Shown: one piece after another, positions 36,640 through 46,797 of the stretch
How the letters are laid out: every line of letters begins with the position of its first letter
How positions within the stretch are numbered: position 1 is the stretch's first letter
Source of the DNA: Plumapathes pennacea
Taxonomy: Eukaryota > Cnidaria > Anthozoa > Antipatharia > Myriopathidae
Length of the DNA stretch: 64,000 nt
Reading direction: 5' to 3'
Assembly (NCBI GenBank): GCA_964036295.1
Contig: OZ038465.1
Location: 10,609,667-10,673,666 of the forward strand
The notes under the pieces: model-generated
Seen by the model: the letters and a program-made list of their open reading frames with translations, nothing else
The model's database searches: none
Told to the model about the DNA's origin: nothing
Translations under genes and position numbers: made by a program

Positions 36640-38640
36640 ATTTGTCTTTGAAAGAGGTGTTCCAAACGTTTTTAGACAGTTAAATTCGCTCCAAGACTTT
36701 CCTTTACTTAACTTCACAAACAAGAACGATTTTAAACGCGAGGGCACTTTTTAAATTTGTAGTTTTACTGTACTACTATACTTCGGGCAAAATCCTGATT
36801 TTCTAGCTGTAACATACGTGTGAACAGCATTTTATTGCATAAGGTGATAATTCGCTGGATGGCTGTATTTGGCCTTTTAAGAAAATGCCAAAATTTCCAG
36901 GTGCGGTATCGATATTAATATGCAGAAAAATAAAAAATGATAAATCATGCAAATAACAGATATCTGGAACAGCCAATATTGGCTGCTAAAACAATGACGT
37001 CCAATTAATTTGATTTACAAAGAATGCTTGTTTTGTCCGTGTTTTTTTCTTGTCAACTGACTCTCTTTTTTTGAAAACGTGAACGATTGGCGCTTGTTTT
37101 TGCGCGAAACTTTTTGTTCTCTTACGGAGTTGTGGTTACGCAGACATTAATTTTACGTTATTCTTGTTTCTGCTTACAAATTTATTGTTCTTTTTTTCGA
37201 CGGTATAAAAACCGCTCATCTATCTTGTAATATGGCTTTTGTTGTCGCATAGTTTTCTCGTGCTTTCAGTGAAGTGCGTAAGCGTCATTTTCGTCTTCGA
37301 AACTGTTTTTTAGTTGCCCTCGCGTTCATCTTTGCAAAGTTTTGTACAATATTTCTCTTGTCGCTTCAAATTCGGGTATACCAGTTTCTCCCGACTTGAC
37401 GAGTAAATCGTGATTATCTAATAGGTTTCTTTGGAACACCTCAAGTTATTACTCTTTTTTGTTGATGCTGTTAGTTATATACCCTTCAGAAATCGAAAGT
37501 CTACACTGTTTTTTTAGCACAGGAATTTTATTAAATTAATTTTTACGAGAATTTTGATCTGAGCATTTCTTAGCGCCAGAAATATTTCAATATTGCGGAA
37601 TTCTGTTTGGGCAAGTTTTATAGCCAGTTGTTTCGTGCTGTTTATATTTCTGAAGGGTATATTTTTATCTGGTACGACCTGAAAATTAGCTCAAATGGGA
37701 CTTTGCATATTCAAAAAGGAACACTGAATTTTACGCTGAAAATTTTCAACGGCTTGTATCTTCTCTATTTATTAACCGCCAACTTTGGTGGCCTGACTAA
37801 ATTGTCTCTGAATTTTGTCCAGGCTTTTTCTTCGAATGTTCGGGTGTACCAGAGTTTAGGTCTGTGCATTGCTTGAGTCGGAACTGTTTAGTTTGTGGTT
37901 CTGTTAAGTTGGGATGGTTGGAAGGGAATCATGCGCTTTCTTTTTGCGTTGATTGGATTTGAAGTCGTTTTGATTCCGTCGCACAATTTCTTATCTAATC
38001 TCGCTTGCAGAATGTCGCGATGTCATATTTTTAGTCTTAAACGAACGAGTACTCTTGTTGCTTCACGAAGCTAACGCGGTTCAATTTCAAGAGTGTCTAC
38101 GTCGCTGTTGCAAAAACTAATTTACTCACTTTCCTGTTGGACAATTTCAAATCGATTTTTCTTGCGAAAACTAATTTATTCATTTCCTTTGCGAGCAGTG
38201 CGCATTTCTCTTCCTTCCTCCTTGTTTATCAGATAATCCCTTCGGCTAAGCACCTACTTGTATTCTTATTTCGATTATTTATACCAAGTAACCCTGTCCA
38301 TTGATTGCGGGTGCGTCACATTTAAAAGTTATCTCATGCCTCAAATATATTTGCTTTCACTGTCGAGGAAAATAGATTGACTGTTTGCATTTTCGGGAGA
38401 GACTTGGAGAATTAGAACCGCGGGAATTGAACAGCAATTTCGCACCAAATTTTATTGAGGCATGACGTATCTTTACTTGTGATACATTGGATGCATCATT
38501 TCATATATACACCGTACATTTGGCGCGCGCTTCTTAAACTTTACATGGCGGGGATTATTGCACGGAGCAACTGATGCAGGCAATCGGTGTCTGTTGTCTT
38601 CCGCGAAGGCTCTAAACGCGTAGTCGGTGTATTTTGAAAT
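36640..38640. other. Intergenic, pyrimidine-rich; TATA-like and E2F-like motifs, an inverted repeat, no gene seen
   Basis: The plus strand is T/C-rich. tttttgcgcgaaac at 37097-37110 resembles an E2F site and tataaaa lies at 37204-37210. A 17-bp perfect inverted repeat (atatacccttcagaaat at 37477-37493 and its complement at 37646-37662) brackets about 150 bp. A TATA-driven noncoding RNA is possible, but no open frame or splice pattern supports a protein. Confidence 0.35.
37477..37662. repeat. Element bounded by a 17-bp perfect inverted repeat
   Basis: atatacccttcagaaat and atttctgaagggtatat are exact reverse complements, 152 bp apart. No target-site duplication is evident. It may be a small MITE. 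Confidence 0.5.
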
Positions 38641-38649
38641 GTTTGTAGC

Positions 38650-40800
38650 CTTTAGCTTTTTAGTGAAGGACTTCTAGTTTGATGAGCGAAGACTCGATAT
38701 GATGTACATGAATATGTAATAAGCAGTATAACCTGCAAAACTTGTTTTATAATTAAAGATGACATAAGACCATGATGCTTTTCAAACTTTATTGACGTCA
38801 CATTCAGAGTGTATATAAGTAAATTTTCCGGTAGGGGAGGTTGGTCGGGGTTAGCGGATGGCACCAGTTATAGTCAATTTTTTTTGCTTACCTAATGAGG
38901 TTAATGATCGGACTTTGAAACAGCAAGAGTAATAGAGTTGTACTAGTTCTGTAGTAGTACAAGAGCACTACTAAACTTTTACAACTATACTATTACTATT
39001 ACTACTTCAAAGCCCATCCGCGAACCTAGTAGTTAAGTAAAGTAAATTGAAGGAGAGGTTCTGAGAAACGGAAAGCTAATAACGCGAAGGAAAAAGGTTG
39101 ATGAAAATTGGGATATTTAACAAACATTTGGCGCATGAAGTTGGCATAAGTCTTCAGCCAAATCAAGAATACCGGAGCCAAAATGAAAGACGTTTCTCAG
39201 AGCCTCCCATTCCAAATCCTTTTTGAAATAAGGAGGGAAAGTATTCCCTTGCTTCTAATAAACACGCACAACATGGGATATGGTTGTTGAATCACTAGAA
39301 AGTCATAAAGGTAGATTGAATAGAAGTTTTAGCTTCGCACCAAATTGTTTAAATGGCTGTTATTTAGCCTGGAAACCCGAAGTCAAAATGTACAGAAAAT
39401 CTGTGCATATAGCAAAACAACGTTCCAATTGACCATCGCAAAGTTCCATTTGAAATTTGCGACTAACCAATTGAGCAAGATTCCTATATCAAACGCAAAT
39501 TTCCATTTGATATATGCCGAGATAAATTTGTCCTAGCTTTCTCGTTCCTACTTCAACATCGCAAAGTTCTATTTGAAATTTGCGATTAAATTCAGTGATT
39601 CGAAAGAAACAACCATTTCCCATTACATACACAGATCAAGCATACTAAAATGACTGCAATGCCGCTGACGCGAAATTGGACACGATAAGAAGCAGATGAA
39701 TGGTTTGTGTTCGTTTCGCAAGAGAAAATTGCGCGAGAAACCGTTTCGTAAACAGGAAAATACTCCGTTCGCTCATCTTGCATTTGAATATGAAATAAAT
39801 CAACAGAATAGCAGATATGTAAAAAAAAAAAAAAAAAAAAAAAGAGCTAAGTTCGAGTATAAGCGCGCATGCCGCAAAGTCTCGGCTGTTGCATTAAAAA
39901 TTCGCGCTCGATATTGCGCCGAACTCGCGAGATACGAAAAAGGTGAATACTTTTTGTCAAGAAATAATAGGTTGAGTATCACTTGTGTGGTCTCCGAGGA
40001 AACTCCGCCAGTATCTGTAGCACTGAGCTGAAGGTTTGCGTTTGCCACAAAAATGATTTTGAATCTCGCAGGATTGCAGTCATTTAAAGTAAAGCTTGGC
40101 TAACTTCGAAATGAGGTGCCTCGATAGAACATACACTTGACTTGAAGCACTGATTTCTAGCAAATCATAATGACATTTATTTGCCAATTTTTTTGGGGGT
40201 AAACACATTGAATGTTCAATTCAAACAACATAAAGGAATGTCCGTTTAAGTCAAATCATTGTTGAATCTGGACTGACTGAAAGGACACTTCTGACACGAG
40301 AAAAAACGCGAACCCCTAAAAATTATCGAAACACCTCATTGCAGTAACGAATATACCAGGCTGATAAGTTCCATGCATCGTAAAATAACTGTTTTGGAGA
40401 TAGGCAATTGTTTGAAGCAAAGAAACGACGCGAAGCTCCGTTTTGTAAAATATAATCCAATAAGCTTGTCGATAGTAAATTATAAGTCAAATTTAGTCAG
40501 TAACTTTATCAGTACGGAAATGCATGATACCGACCAGCCTTCGTAAACCTGAATCAAACTAATAACAATTATAGTAAGCCCTACTTTGCAGTAGTCTAGC
40601 GCTTGCAGAAACCATTGCTTGTTACTATCCATGCTAGTCCATTACTCAATTCCAACAGTCCATTTGTCCATTCCACGTATCGTCGCTTGAGCTCTATGTG
40701 CAAAGAAACGCGTTCTGTAAGCTAACAAAGTCTTTTGGCTGGGTTAAATGTACATGTACTGACTGGCATGAAACCCTAAACGTAATGCGAAGGCAGTGAA
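38650..40800. other. Intergenic; repeats and a CpG-containing promoter-like patch, no gene seen
   Basis: Degenerate direct repeats of catcgcaaagttc[ct]atttgaaatttgcga occur near 39434-39463 and 39556-39585, with a related block near 39497. A 22-nt poly(A) run lies at about 39821-39843. A CpG-rich patch follows with gcgcgcatgccgc (39863-39875, NRF1-like) and ctcgcgag (39924-39931). Short open frames on both strands (63-111 codons) have no recognisable domain. The rest is featureless. Confidence 0.4.
39850..39945. promoter_or_regulatory. Promoter-like patch: NRF1-like and TCTCGCGA-type motifs
   Basis: gcgcgcatgccgc at 39863-39875 resembles the NRF1 site (GCGCATGCGC). ctcgcgaga at 39924-39932 contains the TCTCGCGA motif (read on the minus strand), found in CpG promoters of vertebrates. 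The local CpG content stands out against AT-rich surroundings. No associated coding exon was identified. Confidence 0.25.
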
Positions 40801-41094
40801 CTCGAAACTCACCAGGCAAATAACTCGTCTCCACGTGTATCGATGCTCGACAGTGTAGTTTTGCTCAGTTGCCGTCTCCCTGCACTTTATCTTTGCCCTT
40901 AAGTCAAAGAAGGCGTTCGGTCAGCTGACCCATCTTCTTGGTAAAACAAATAGCAGGAATGAACACGAAACGTACCAAATACTTCGACATTCGACAACAA
41001 CAACGTCGAAATAATGATATACAGAAGAGGTGTGAAACGATTCTTGCATGCTTCTAGCCTCATGGAATATTTTTAAATATTTAAATATTTATAA

Positions 41095-41230
41095 TTATTG
41101 GTTAAAACTAGTACACAGACTCACCGGGGGAGGGAAGGGGATGCCGTGACATGTGGATGCGCTGTTGGAGGACTGAGGCGAGTAGTTTCACTGGCGGATG
41201 GGCCCGAAATGGAGATTGGAAAAATTTTAA
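41095..41230 (-). pseudogene. Exon-like segment, paralogous to 44080-44230, with its acceptor AG lost
   Basis: On the minus strand it resembles 44080-44230 throughout: ctccatttcgg against cttcatttcag, then matching blocks up to the donor-like CCCCG|GTGAGT at 41125, and the same intron start (agtc ... ctagt). Here the acceptor AG reads GG, so splicing would be lost. Origin unknown: either a duplicated exon or a repeat family. Confidence 0.3.
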
Positions 41231-41329
41231 CACTTTTGTTTATCGCTTCGTGCTACAGTTCATTTTTATTCGACAACAACACTGTCGAAATATTGATATC
41301 TAGTACAGCATAGTGTGACGTAATTAAAA

Positions 41330-42128
41330 CATGAAAGAGTAAAGTAATTTTATTCGTGTATGTGAGGTCTTCGGTAGCTTTCGTTTAACTCTCCCGCTTA
41401 TTGTGTCGAGCTTTGGCCGCTGAGAAATTATGCGCCTATCAATTCAAAATGTTGCCACCTCCCTCCTCCCTTTTCTCCGGGTATACTGTGCCCGGGGAGT
41501 CGGAAATTTGACTTATTAGGGAGGGGTGGGGAATCTGAGTTGTTTTCGGTCAAGTGTATTTTTCTGGTAAACTAAATATGCTTCCTGTGGGAAACATATT
41601 TACATAGAACAGGTATTCAAACACGGCATTGTCTCAGGTAATTGCGTGATTTGTTTATTCTCCGCGCTAAAAAATAAAAAACTAAAATTCGAGGCTACGT
41701 TTTAACGGATAGGATTTTGGTCCGCTGTGCGCAGTGTAAACACTAAACCACCGGTCCACAGCGGCTTTCGCCAGAAAACCTACTCCGTGCAGTGTAAACA
41801 CGAGGCCAGCCTGGAGAGCCTTTCAATCTTTTAATGCGACCGGAGCATTATGAAAACCTATCGACATGCAGGACGAACCACTTTCAGAAGTGGAACGCTG
41901 GGCTGCCGTCTATAAAAAACTGAAACTCAGACTGATTATCCCTTCGCGCCCAAGAGACAAATCTGATAATATTTTCATCTGTACTACATTAAATATAACT
42001 ATCGATAATGCACTGTTTGTGAAACTCAAAAGTGTCACTGAAGTCCTGCAAGTCGATACTACCTTCATGTAACACGAGTCGCTTGTTTACTTTCTCCGAG
42101 TCTGAAAAATATGCTAATTTCGCCAATA
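41330..42128. other. Intergenic with a diverged dispersed repeat; no gene seen
   Basis: About 41733-41800 (cagtgtaaacac ... ttcgccagaaaacctac) is similar to the reverse complement of about 43810-43895 (cagtgtaaac ... ccagaaaaccta). This indicates a dispersed repeat present in both orientations. The plus-strand 68-codon frame at 41866-42072 has no recognisable domain. Confidence 0.4.
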
Positions 42129-42428
42129 GAGCCGTTTTCGGATGACTGTCGAAAACCTAAACCAAAGTGATCACACAGGCCAATCACAGAGACTGAGAGA
42201 AAACAGTTCAGCCAATTGGAAGCCAAAGTAATGCGTTTGGTTTTACTTTCCAATCAGCAGTGCGAGTACACGCCATCGCTTGCGTGAGAAGTGTTTGGTT
42301 TTGGTTTTGGTTTTGTTCTTGATTGGCTGAGCATGCTGACAAACTCGTGTGGACCAATCCGAAAGCGAAGCAAACGCAAAGCCAAAGCAATCACACAATT
42401 ACTTTCGACAGTCATCCGAAAACCGCTC
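42129..42428. mobile_element. 300-bp MITE with TA target-site duplication (Tc1/mariner-like), intact termini
   Basis: Termini gagccgttttcggatgactg and cagtcatccgaaaaccgctc are inverted copies, about 25 bp of TIR with one mismatch, flanked by TA at 42127-42128 and 42429-42430. A TA duplication is the Tc1/mariner hallmark. The interior has ccaatcagcagtgcgag and gttcttgattggctgag blocks also found in at least four other places in this window (2795, 50177, 50370, 59605). No transposase. Confidence 0.85.
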
Positions 42429-42429
42429 T

Positions 42430-44080
42430 ACTATTCGAAATCACCCGCGAGGGAAGCGACCCCATTGGCAACCTCGTTCCCAGGCTCTTTGACGAGGTTG
42501 CCCCATTGGTCGAAAAAGCGAAATGTTCCCATTTTAGAGTCTTGAATATTACCCTCGCAGAGCTCGGGGGAAAAATAGTTTTAAATTACAACTTAGACGG
42601 AGTCGCACTCATAAGTAATTAATAAGCAAATCGTTTTGGTTTTCGTCAGAAAACGGGAAAAAAGGAAATTGCGTGATGCTGACGAGATCTGAATAAAAAA
42701 CATTTAGCACATGAAATTCGTACTTTTTGGGTTGTCTGTTGGATATACACTCCCCTGTATTTCCTGAAAGGGGCGTTCTTCTGAACAAGTTGTGTGTTCA
42801 GGGTTCTCTGTCTAGACAGGGCATACAAACTTTACAAAGTATTGAAAAGCGCAGAATTTTGTCATGGCTCCGGAGTTAGAAAAATTCAAACACTTTGCCG
42901 ATAAAGTGCGTTCCTTGCACTAAAGAGTTACAGTAAGCTGTCATTGCCATGCCGGTATGGCACTTATAAACTGAAGGATTTTTCGAGTCCGGTCTTTAAC
43001 AGGATCACAAATTGAAGCACAAATGAAAATTTCCGAATTTGTGTCTTGAACCAAACCAGAGCTAGGTATCAGCAGAATCCCCCCCCCCCCCCGAAATCAC
43101 ATTTAACCACAAAAAGTGCTACACTTTAGGTCACTTTCTGAGGAAATGCGAACTCTTCCTTCAACACAGTAATCCCCTTGCTCTGCGAGGGTAATACTAA
43201 TCGTGACGCTATCTCAATTCTTACTGTTCGTTAGTCACGGACCTCTCTGTCATATAAAGTCAGTCACTGATACAGTAGACTGTTCGTTGCCAATAACAAT
43301 AATTGTATTTTAAAAGCAACAAGGCCAAAAACGTAAAATCAAACACATGGAGAACTCAATATACTAATGACAGACACAAAGATTTACATGTTTTTTCTGT
43401 GTTTATGAAAATCAAATGAAATGCAACGGTGTCCTGAACTTATGCAATCGAGAGGAGTGACTAGAAGCTGTCACCCTGAAGCAAGTGGTGTGCACAAGAA
43501 ACAACTTGAAATTTGAACTTGAAGTATCTGGATCCAATAACAGAAAGTCTTGGACCATGCAATCAAGCATGTCTTGTTGTAGTTTTACTGCCACAGTGCA
43601 TGCTCATCACTTGCATATAAGTTTAGTCAGATGAATTCCTTTTTCCTTCAAGATGTAAATTGTGTCAGGTTGGGAAGCTGTGTTTGTGTTCAAGAATTCC
43701 TTTGACTTGACAGCGTTTACAGCAAAAATAAATAATAATTTGAGCTCATTAAGTATACATGTGCATTAAAAGTACAATTTTTTTTATTGCACATCACTGT
43801 GATGATGACAAGGGAGAGACCCCAATAGGTTTTCTGGCCAAGGCTGCCCCAGAACAGTGGTCTATTATTGTTTACACTGCACCGAAACTGCCCAAATTTC
43901 TACCTGTTAAAACGTGCCATTGTTCTTGTTTTGTTTTTTAGCACAGAGAATATGTGACATCTTTTGGAAGAATAAACAGATCATGCAATCACCTTAGACT
44001 GTCAATTCCAATACCTGTTCTGGAGTAAAGACATTTTTCACATGATCAAAAATTGCTGCATCAGGGCAAGGGGATATCTA
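42430..44080. other. Intergenic; one weak exon-like segment on the minus strand
   Basis: The minus-strand segment at about 43475-43587 reads KLQQDMLDCMVQDFLLLDPD and continues open, between a possible acceptor (GTGGCAG) and a weak donor (AGG|GTGACA). There is a poly(C) run at about 43080-43092. No domain is recognised, and joining to other candidates is not supported by phase. Otherwise I see nothing. Confidence 0.25.
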
Positions 44081-44105
44081 GGTTAACTAGTACAGATCGA
44101 CTCAC

Positions 44106-44210
44106 CGGGAACATGCCATGGTGGATCGGCCTTTAGATAAGCCGGATGGATAAACAACACATGAGCAACCAAGTCTGAGGAGAAGTGAGAAGCTTCAGTG
44201 ATGGATAGAC
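44106..44210 (-). other. Exon-like segment (105 nt), unrecognised
   Basis: On the minus strand the acceptor ttcatttcag is followed by 105 nt and the canonical donor GTGAGT. One frame is open throughout and reads LSITEASHFSSDLVAHVLFI then HPAYLKADPPWHVPG. It requires a preceding exon ending with one extra base, so it does not join directly to the 45465-45554 candidate, which ends in phase 0. A second, decayed copy is at 41095-41230. It may be a gene remnant or repeat. Confidence 0.3.
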
Positions 44211-44239
44211 CTGAAATGAAGATTGGTAAAAATCCCTTA

Positions 44240-45460
44240 GTAAATTATGTCTTTCCAGTGGTTTCATAATAAACAAGCTCTTTTACAAACAGATTGTTAT
44301 GGACAAATTATTTATATGTCACATTAATAATTTTTAATGCTTAAAAATGCCTTAGTTGTTTATTGTTCTGATCAAAACCAAAATATCAACTGAGTAAAAA
44401 TTTATTTCAAAGCTTAAACATGGGGCACACTAAATTCATATAATAAAAGGGGACTCCCACTGGGTTTATCTCTCACTTTCTCAGCACAAACAAAACTGTA
44501 CTCTCATGAGGGCAGCAATATTTTGTTTGTGAATTACTATAAACAAAATAAATATTTACAAATATTTACAAATAATTTACAATTGGCGAGGAGTTACACT
44601 AGGTACATTATTTTGATTTCTGATAATTAATAATTAATAATTAATAATATTAATAAATTATTATTGTCATATGTTCTTGCTTTGGGAGACTGATGCAAAA
44701 TAGTTGAGACACTCGCAGAAAAAGACCCATTCTTCTCTTCTTTTCCCTCACTCTTATCTGGATTTCATTTGACAGCATCTTTCCCCCCTCCCCCATTTCA
44801 ATGTATCCAATATCGCACAACGAGATTTCAGGCCCGAACAACATTGAGACGGGGGGAGGGGGGGGGGAAGAAATCAACAAAACTTAAAAGCCGATAAATT
44901 GCTCAAAATATGCACAGTGTCTCAACTACTTTTGCATTTGATTGTAGCTTATCAAAACATCTTTGCTAAGGAAAATCTCTATGTAGGCTCTCTAAAAGTG
45001 TGCCCACATTTAGATATATGTTATAAAATATGTGGCACACTAATAAACATTAATTTATGCAGGTCTGAATTTCCTAACAATAGGTCATATTTTTCAAGTT
45101 ACATTCTGTCTCTATTTCAAAGTGAATCAGCTGCAGCTGTAGCTTCTAATGAAAATGATTTGAACATGTGTGTAATCTATGTAATCGCCTATAACTGTCT
45201 GTTAGTAATGACTATCATATTACTATAACTTAGCTACCTGGTCTCAAACTAAGCCAACTTTACTGCATGATCGCGTTCTACTGATTTAGTGTGTGCCAAT
45301 GGACAAAGTATGGAAAATACAGCAATGAGATATTGTATCAATGCGTGCGGACAAGCAGCATTTCACATGTACATGTACTGCATGTAACAGTACGTATAAC
45401 ATGCAGGATTTGCAATAGATGACCAAGGGTGATCAGAAAATACGTCATATAACGTACAAC
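44240..45460. other. Intergenic, AT-rich, no gene seen
   Basis: Contains (TAA)n-rich sequence at 44625-44665 and a G-run at about 44851-44868. Open frames of 76 and 109 codons show no domain, no splice context and AT-rich composition, so they are not called. Confidence 0.4.
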
Positions 45461-45464
45461 TCAC

Positions 45465-45554
45465 CTTTATAAAATAGTTCATTATGATGGATTTGCGACG
45501 ATACTTTTCGATCAGCATGGTCGTCCTCTTTGTTTTAGCCATTGCCGACAGCAT
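45465..45554 (-). other. Candidate first coding exon of an unidentified minus-strand gene (30 codons)
   Basis: On the minus strand an ATG at 45554 opens MLSAMAKTKRTTMLIEKYRR, then KSIIMNYFIK, and a strong donor AAG|GTGAGTTG follows. About 140 bp upstream (near 45690) an AAAATGGCGGC motif marks a possible promoter/start region. The basic leader followed by a donor looks like a genuine first exon. I found no compatible phase-0 second exon with confidence. Function unknown. Confidence 0.35.
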
Positions 45555-46132
45555 GACACTTTCACCAAAGTATACTATTGGTTATTTCTACTCCCTGGTC
45601 TTAATTGTCGCATAACAAAGCAGATTTTCGGCGATATCTTGGCCTTCAATTCATACGGTTTTGTAACAAACCAAGCCGCCATTTTGTCGAGAGAGCCTGG
45701 AAAAGAGTAAGCTACGTGGGGACGAGGTTGGGAAAAAACAGTTTCCAGTTCCTCCTCGGATGATAGTTGAAAATAGTCCTCAGTAGATTATTCTCAAATT
45801 TCTTCCCAAATAGTTAAGAGCACTTTCACTTAGGTCTATAGAGATTTAAGTGTAGTCGTAGGTCAATCCCAGGAAGGTTGAAGAGTTTTAAATTTTGCAA
45901 GTGGTAATGGCGTAATCTCCGGCGCACTTCTGATTGGTTTCTCGTCAAAATAAAACAAAACACACACCACTTTGAGTTCTGATTGGTTGAAAATGTTTCT
46001 TACAGCCTCTGTGTCGCCTCGGTGATGAGATGACGACAAAAGGTACTGTAGTCTTAGTAAAAGAAACTATGTGAGTTAGATGGGGGAATTGACTTAAGAA
46101 TGATTAGCAGGGATGCTTATTAGAGAGAAAGA

Positions 46133-46180
46133 GAGAGGAGGGGGGGGGGGGGGGGGAGGGGGGAGGGGGGAGGGGTCTTA
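46133..46180 (+). repeat. Long G-run / G-quadruplex-type tract downstream of TUBGCP6
   Basis: A G-tract of about 40 nt broken by single A residues, about 480 bp beyond the TUBGCP6 stop codon. It could also be an assembly-sensitive homopolymer. Confidence 0.8.
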
Positions 46181-46611
46181 TTAGAGAAGGGAGCTTATGG
46201 AGCATTTACGGTATATTGCACAAACGTCAACTTATATTCTTAGAAAGACTTGGCCAGAAAAAAAAAAAAAAAAAAGAAAAAAAGAAAAAAAGATGACGAT
46301 GATGACACGGTTTGCAATCCTAAGTTCGTCTGCCACGAGCAATAACCGAGACCAATAAATCACTTAGTGAAGAGTAAGCGTTACACAGCAGACATAGACT
46401 CCTGTAAACAAACCAGAACAAGAATTCTCTTGACAGAATGTCAACTGTTTTAACACTGAATCTTTCCTAGCCTTTACATCAAAAGTGACTTTCCTGTAAA
46501 GCACTACGAAACAGACGCTCTGGAAAATACAAAAATTAGACAATGCCAATTTGAACTGAAGTGGGTTAAAAGATTTCATTAACTCTTTCTCAAACGTTAC
46601 AAAAAAAGAAT

Positions 46612-46617
46612 TTTATT
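46612..46617 (-). terminator. TUBGCP6: Probable TUBGCP6 poly(A) signal (AATAAA on the minus strand)
   Basis: TTTATT on the plus strand, 43 nt beyond the stop codon at 46660-46662. This would give a very short 3' UTR. Later signals cannot be excluded. Confidence 0.45.
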
Positions 46618-46659
46618 TAACATTAGGTGCTGCAAATGTCCTCAAATAGTGCCTTGACC

Positions 46660-46758
46660 TCAAGTCGTCTTGAAGAAATTGTTGAAGTTGATTCGAAGCA
46701 GGAAATCTTCCAAGTGGGACTGGTATCCACGGCGAACCAGTTTACTCACGACTAGCAC

Positions 46759-46797
<39 letters not shown>

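Noticed and set aside
41866..42072. 68-codon plus-strand frame
   Set aside because: No recognisable domain, splice signal or promoter. It adjoins a dispersed repeat.
43759..43941. Plus-strand 60-codon frame that looks protein-like
   Set aside because: The segment is homologous, in reverse orientation, to about 41733-41800, so it is a dispersed repeat rather than a gene.
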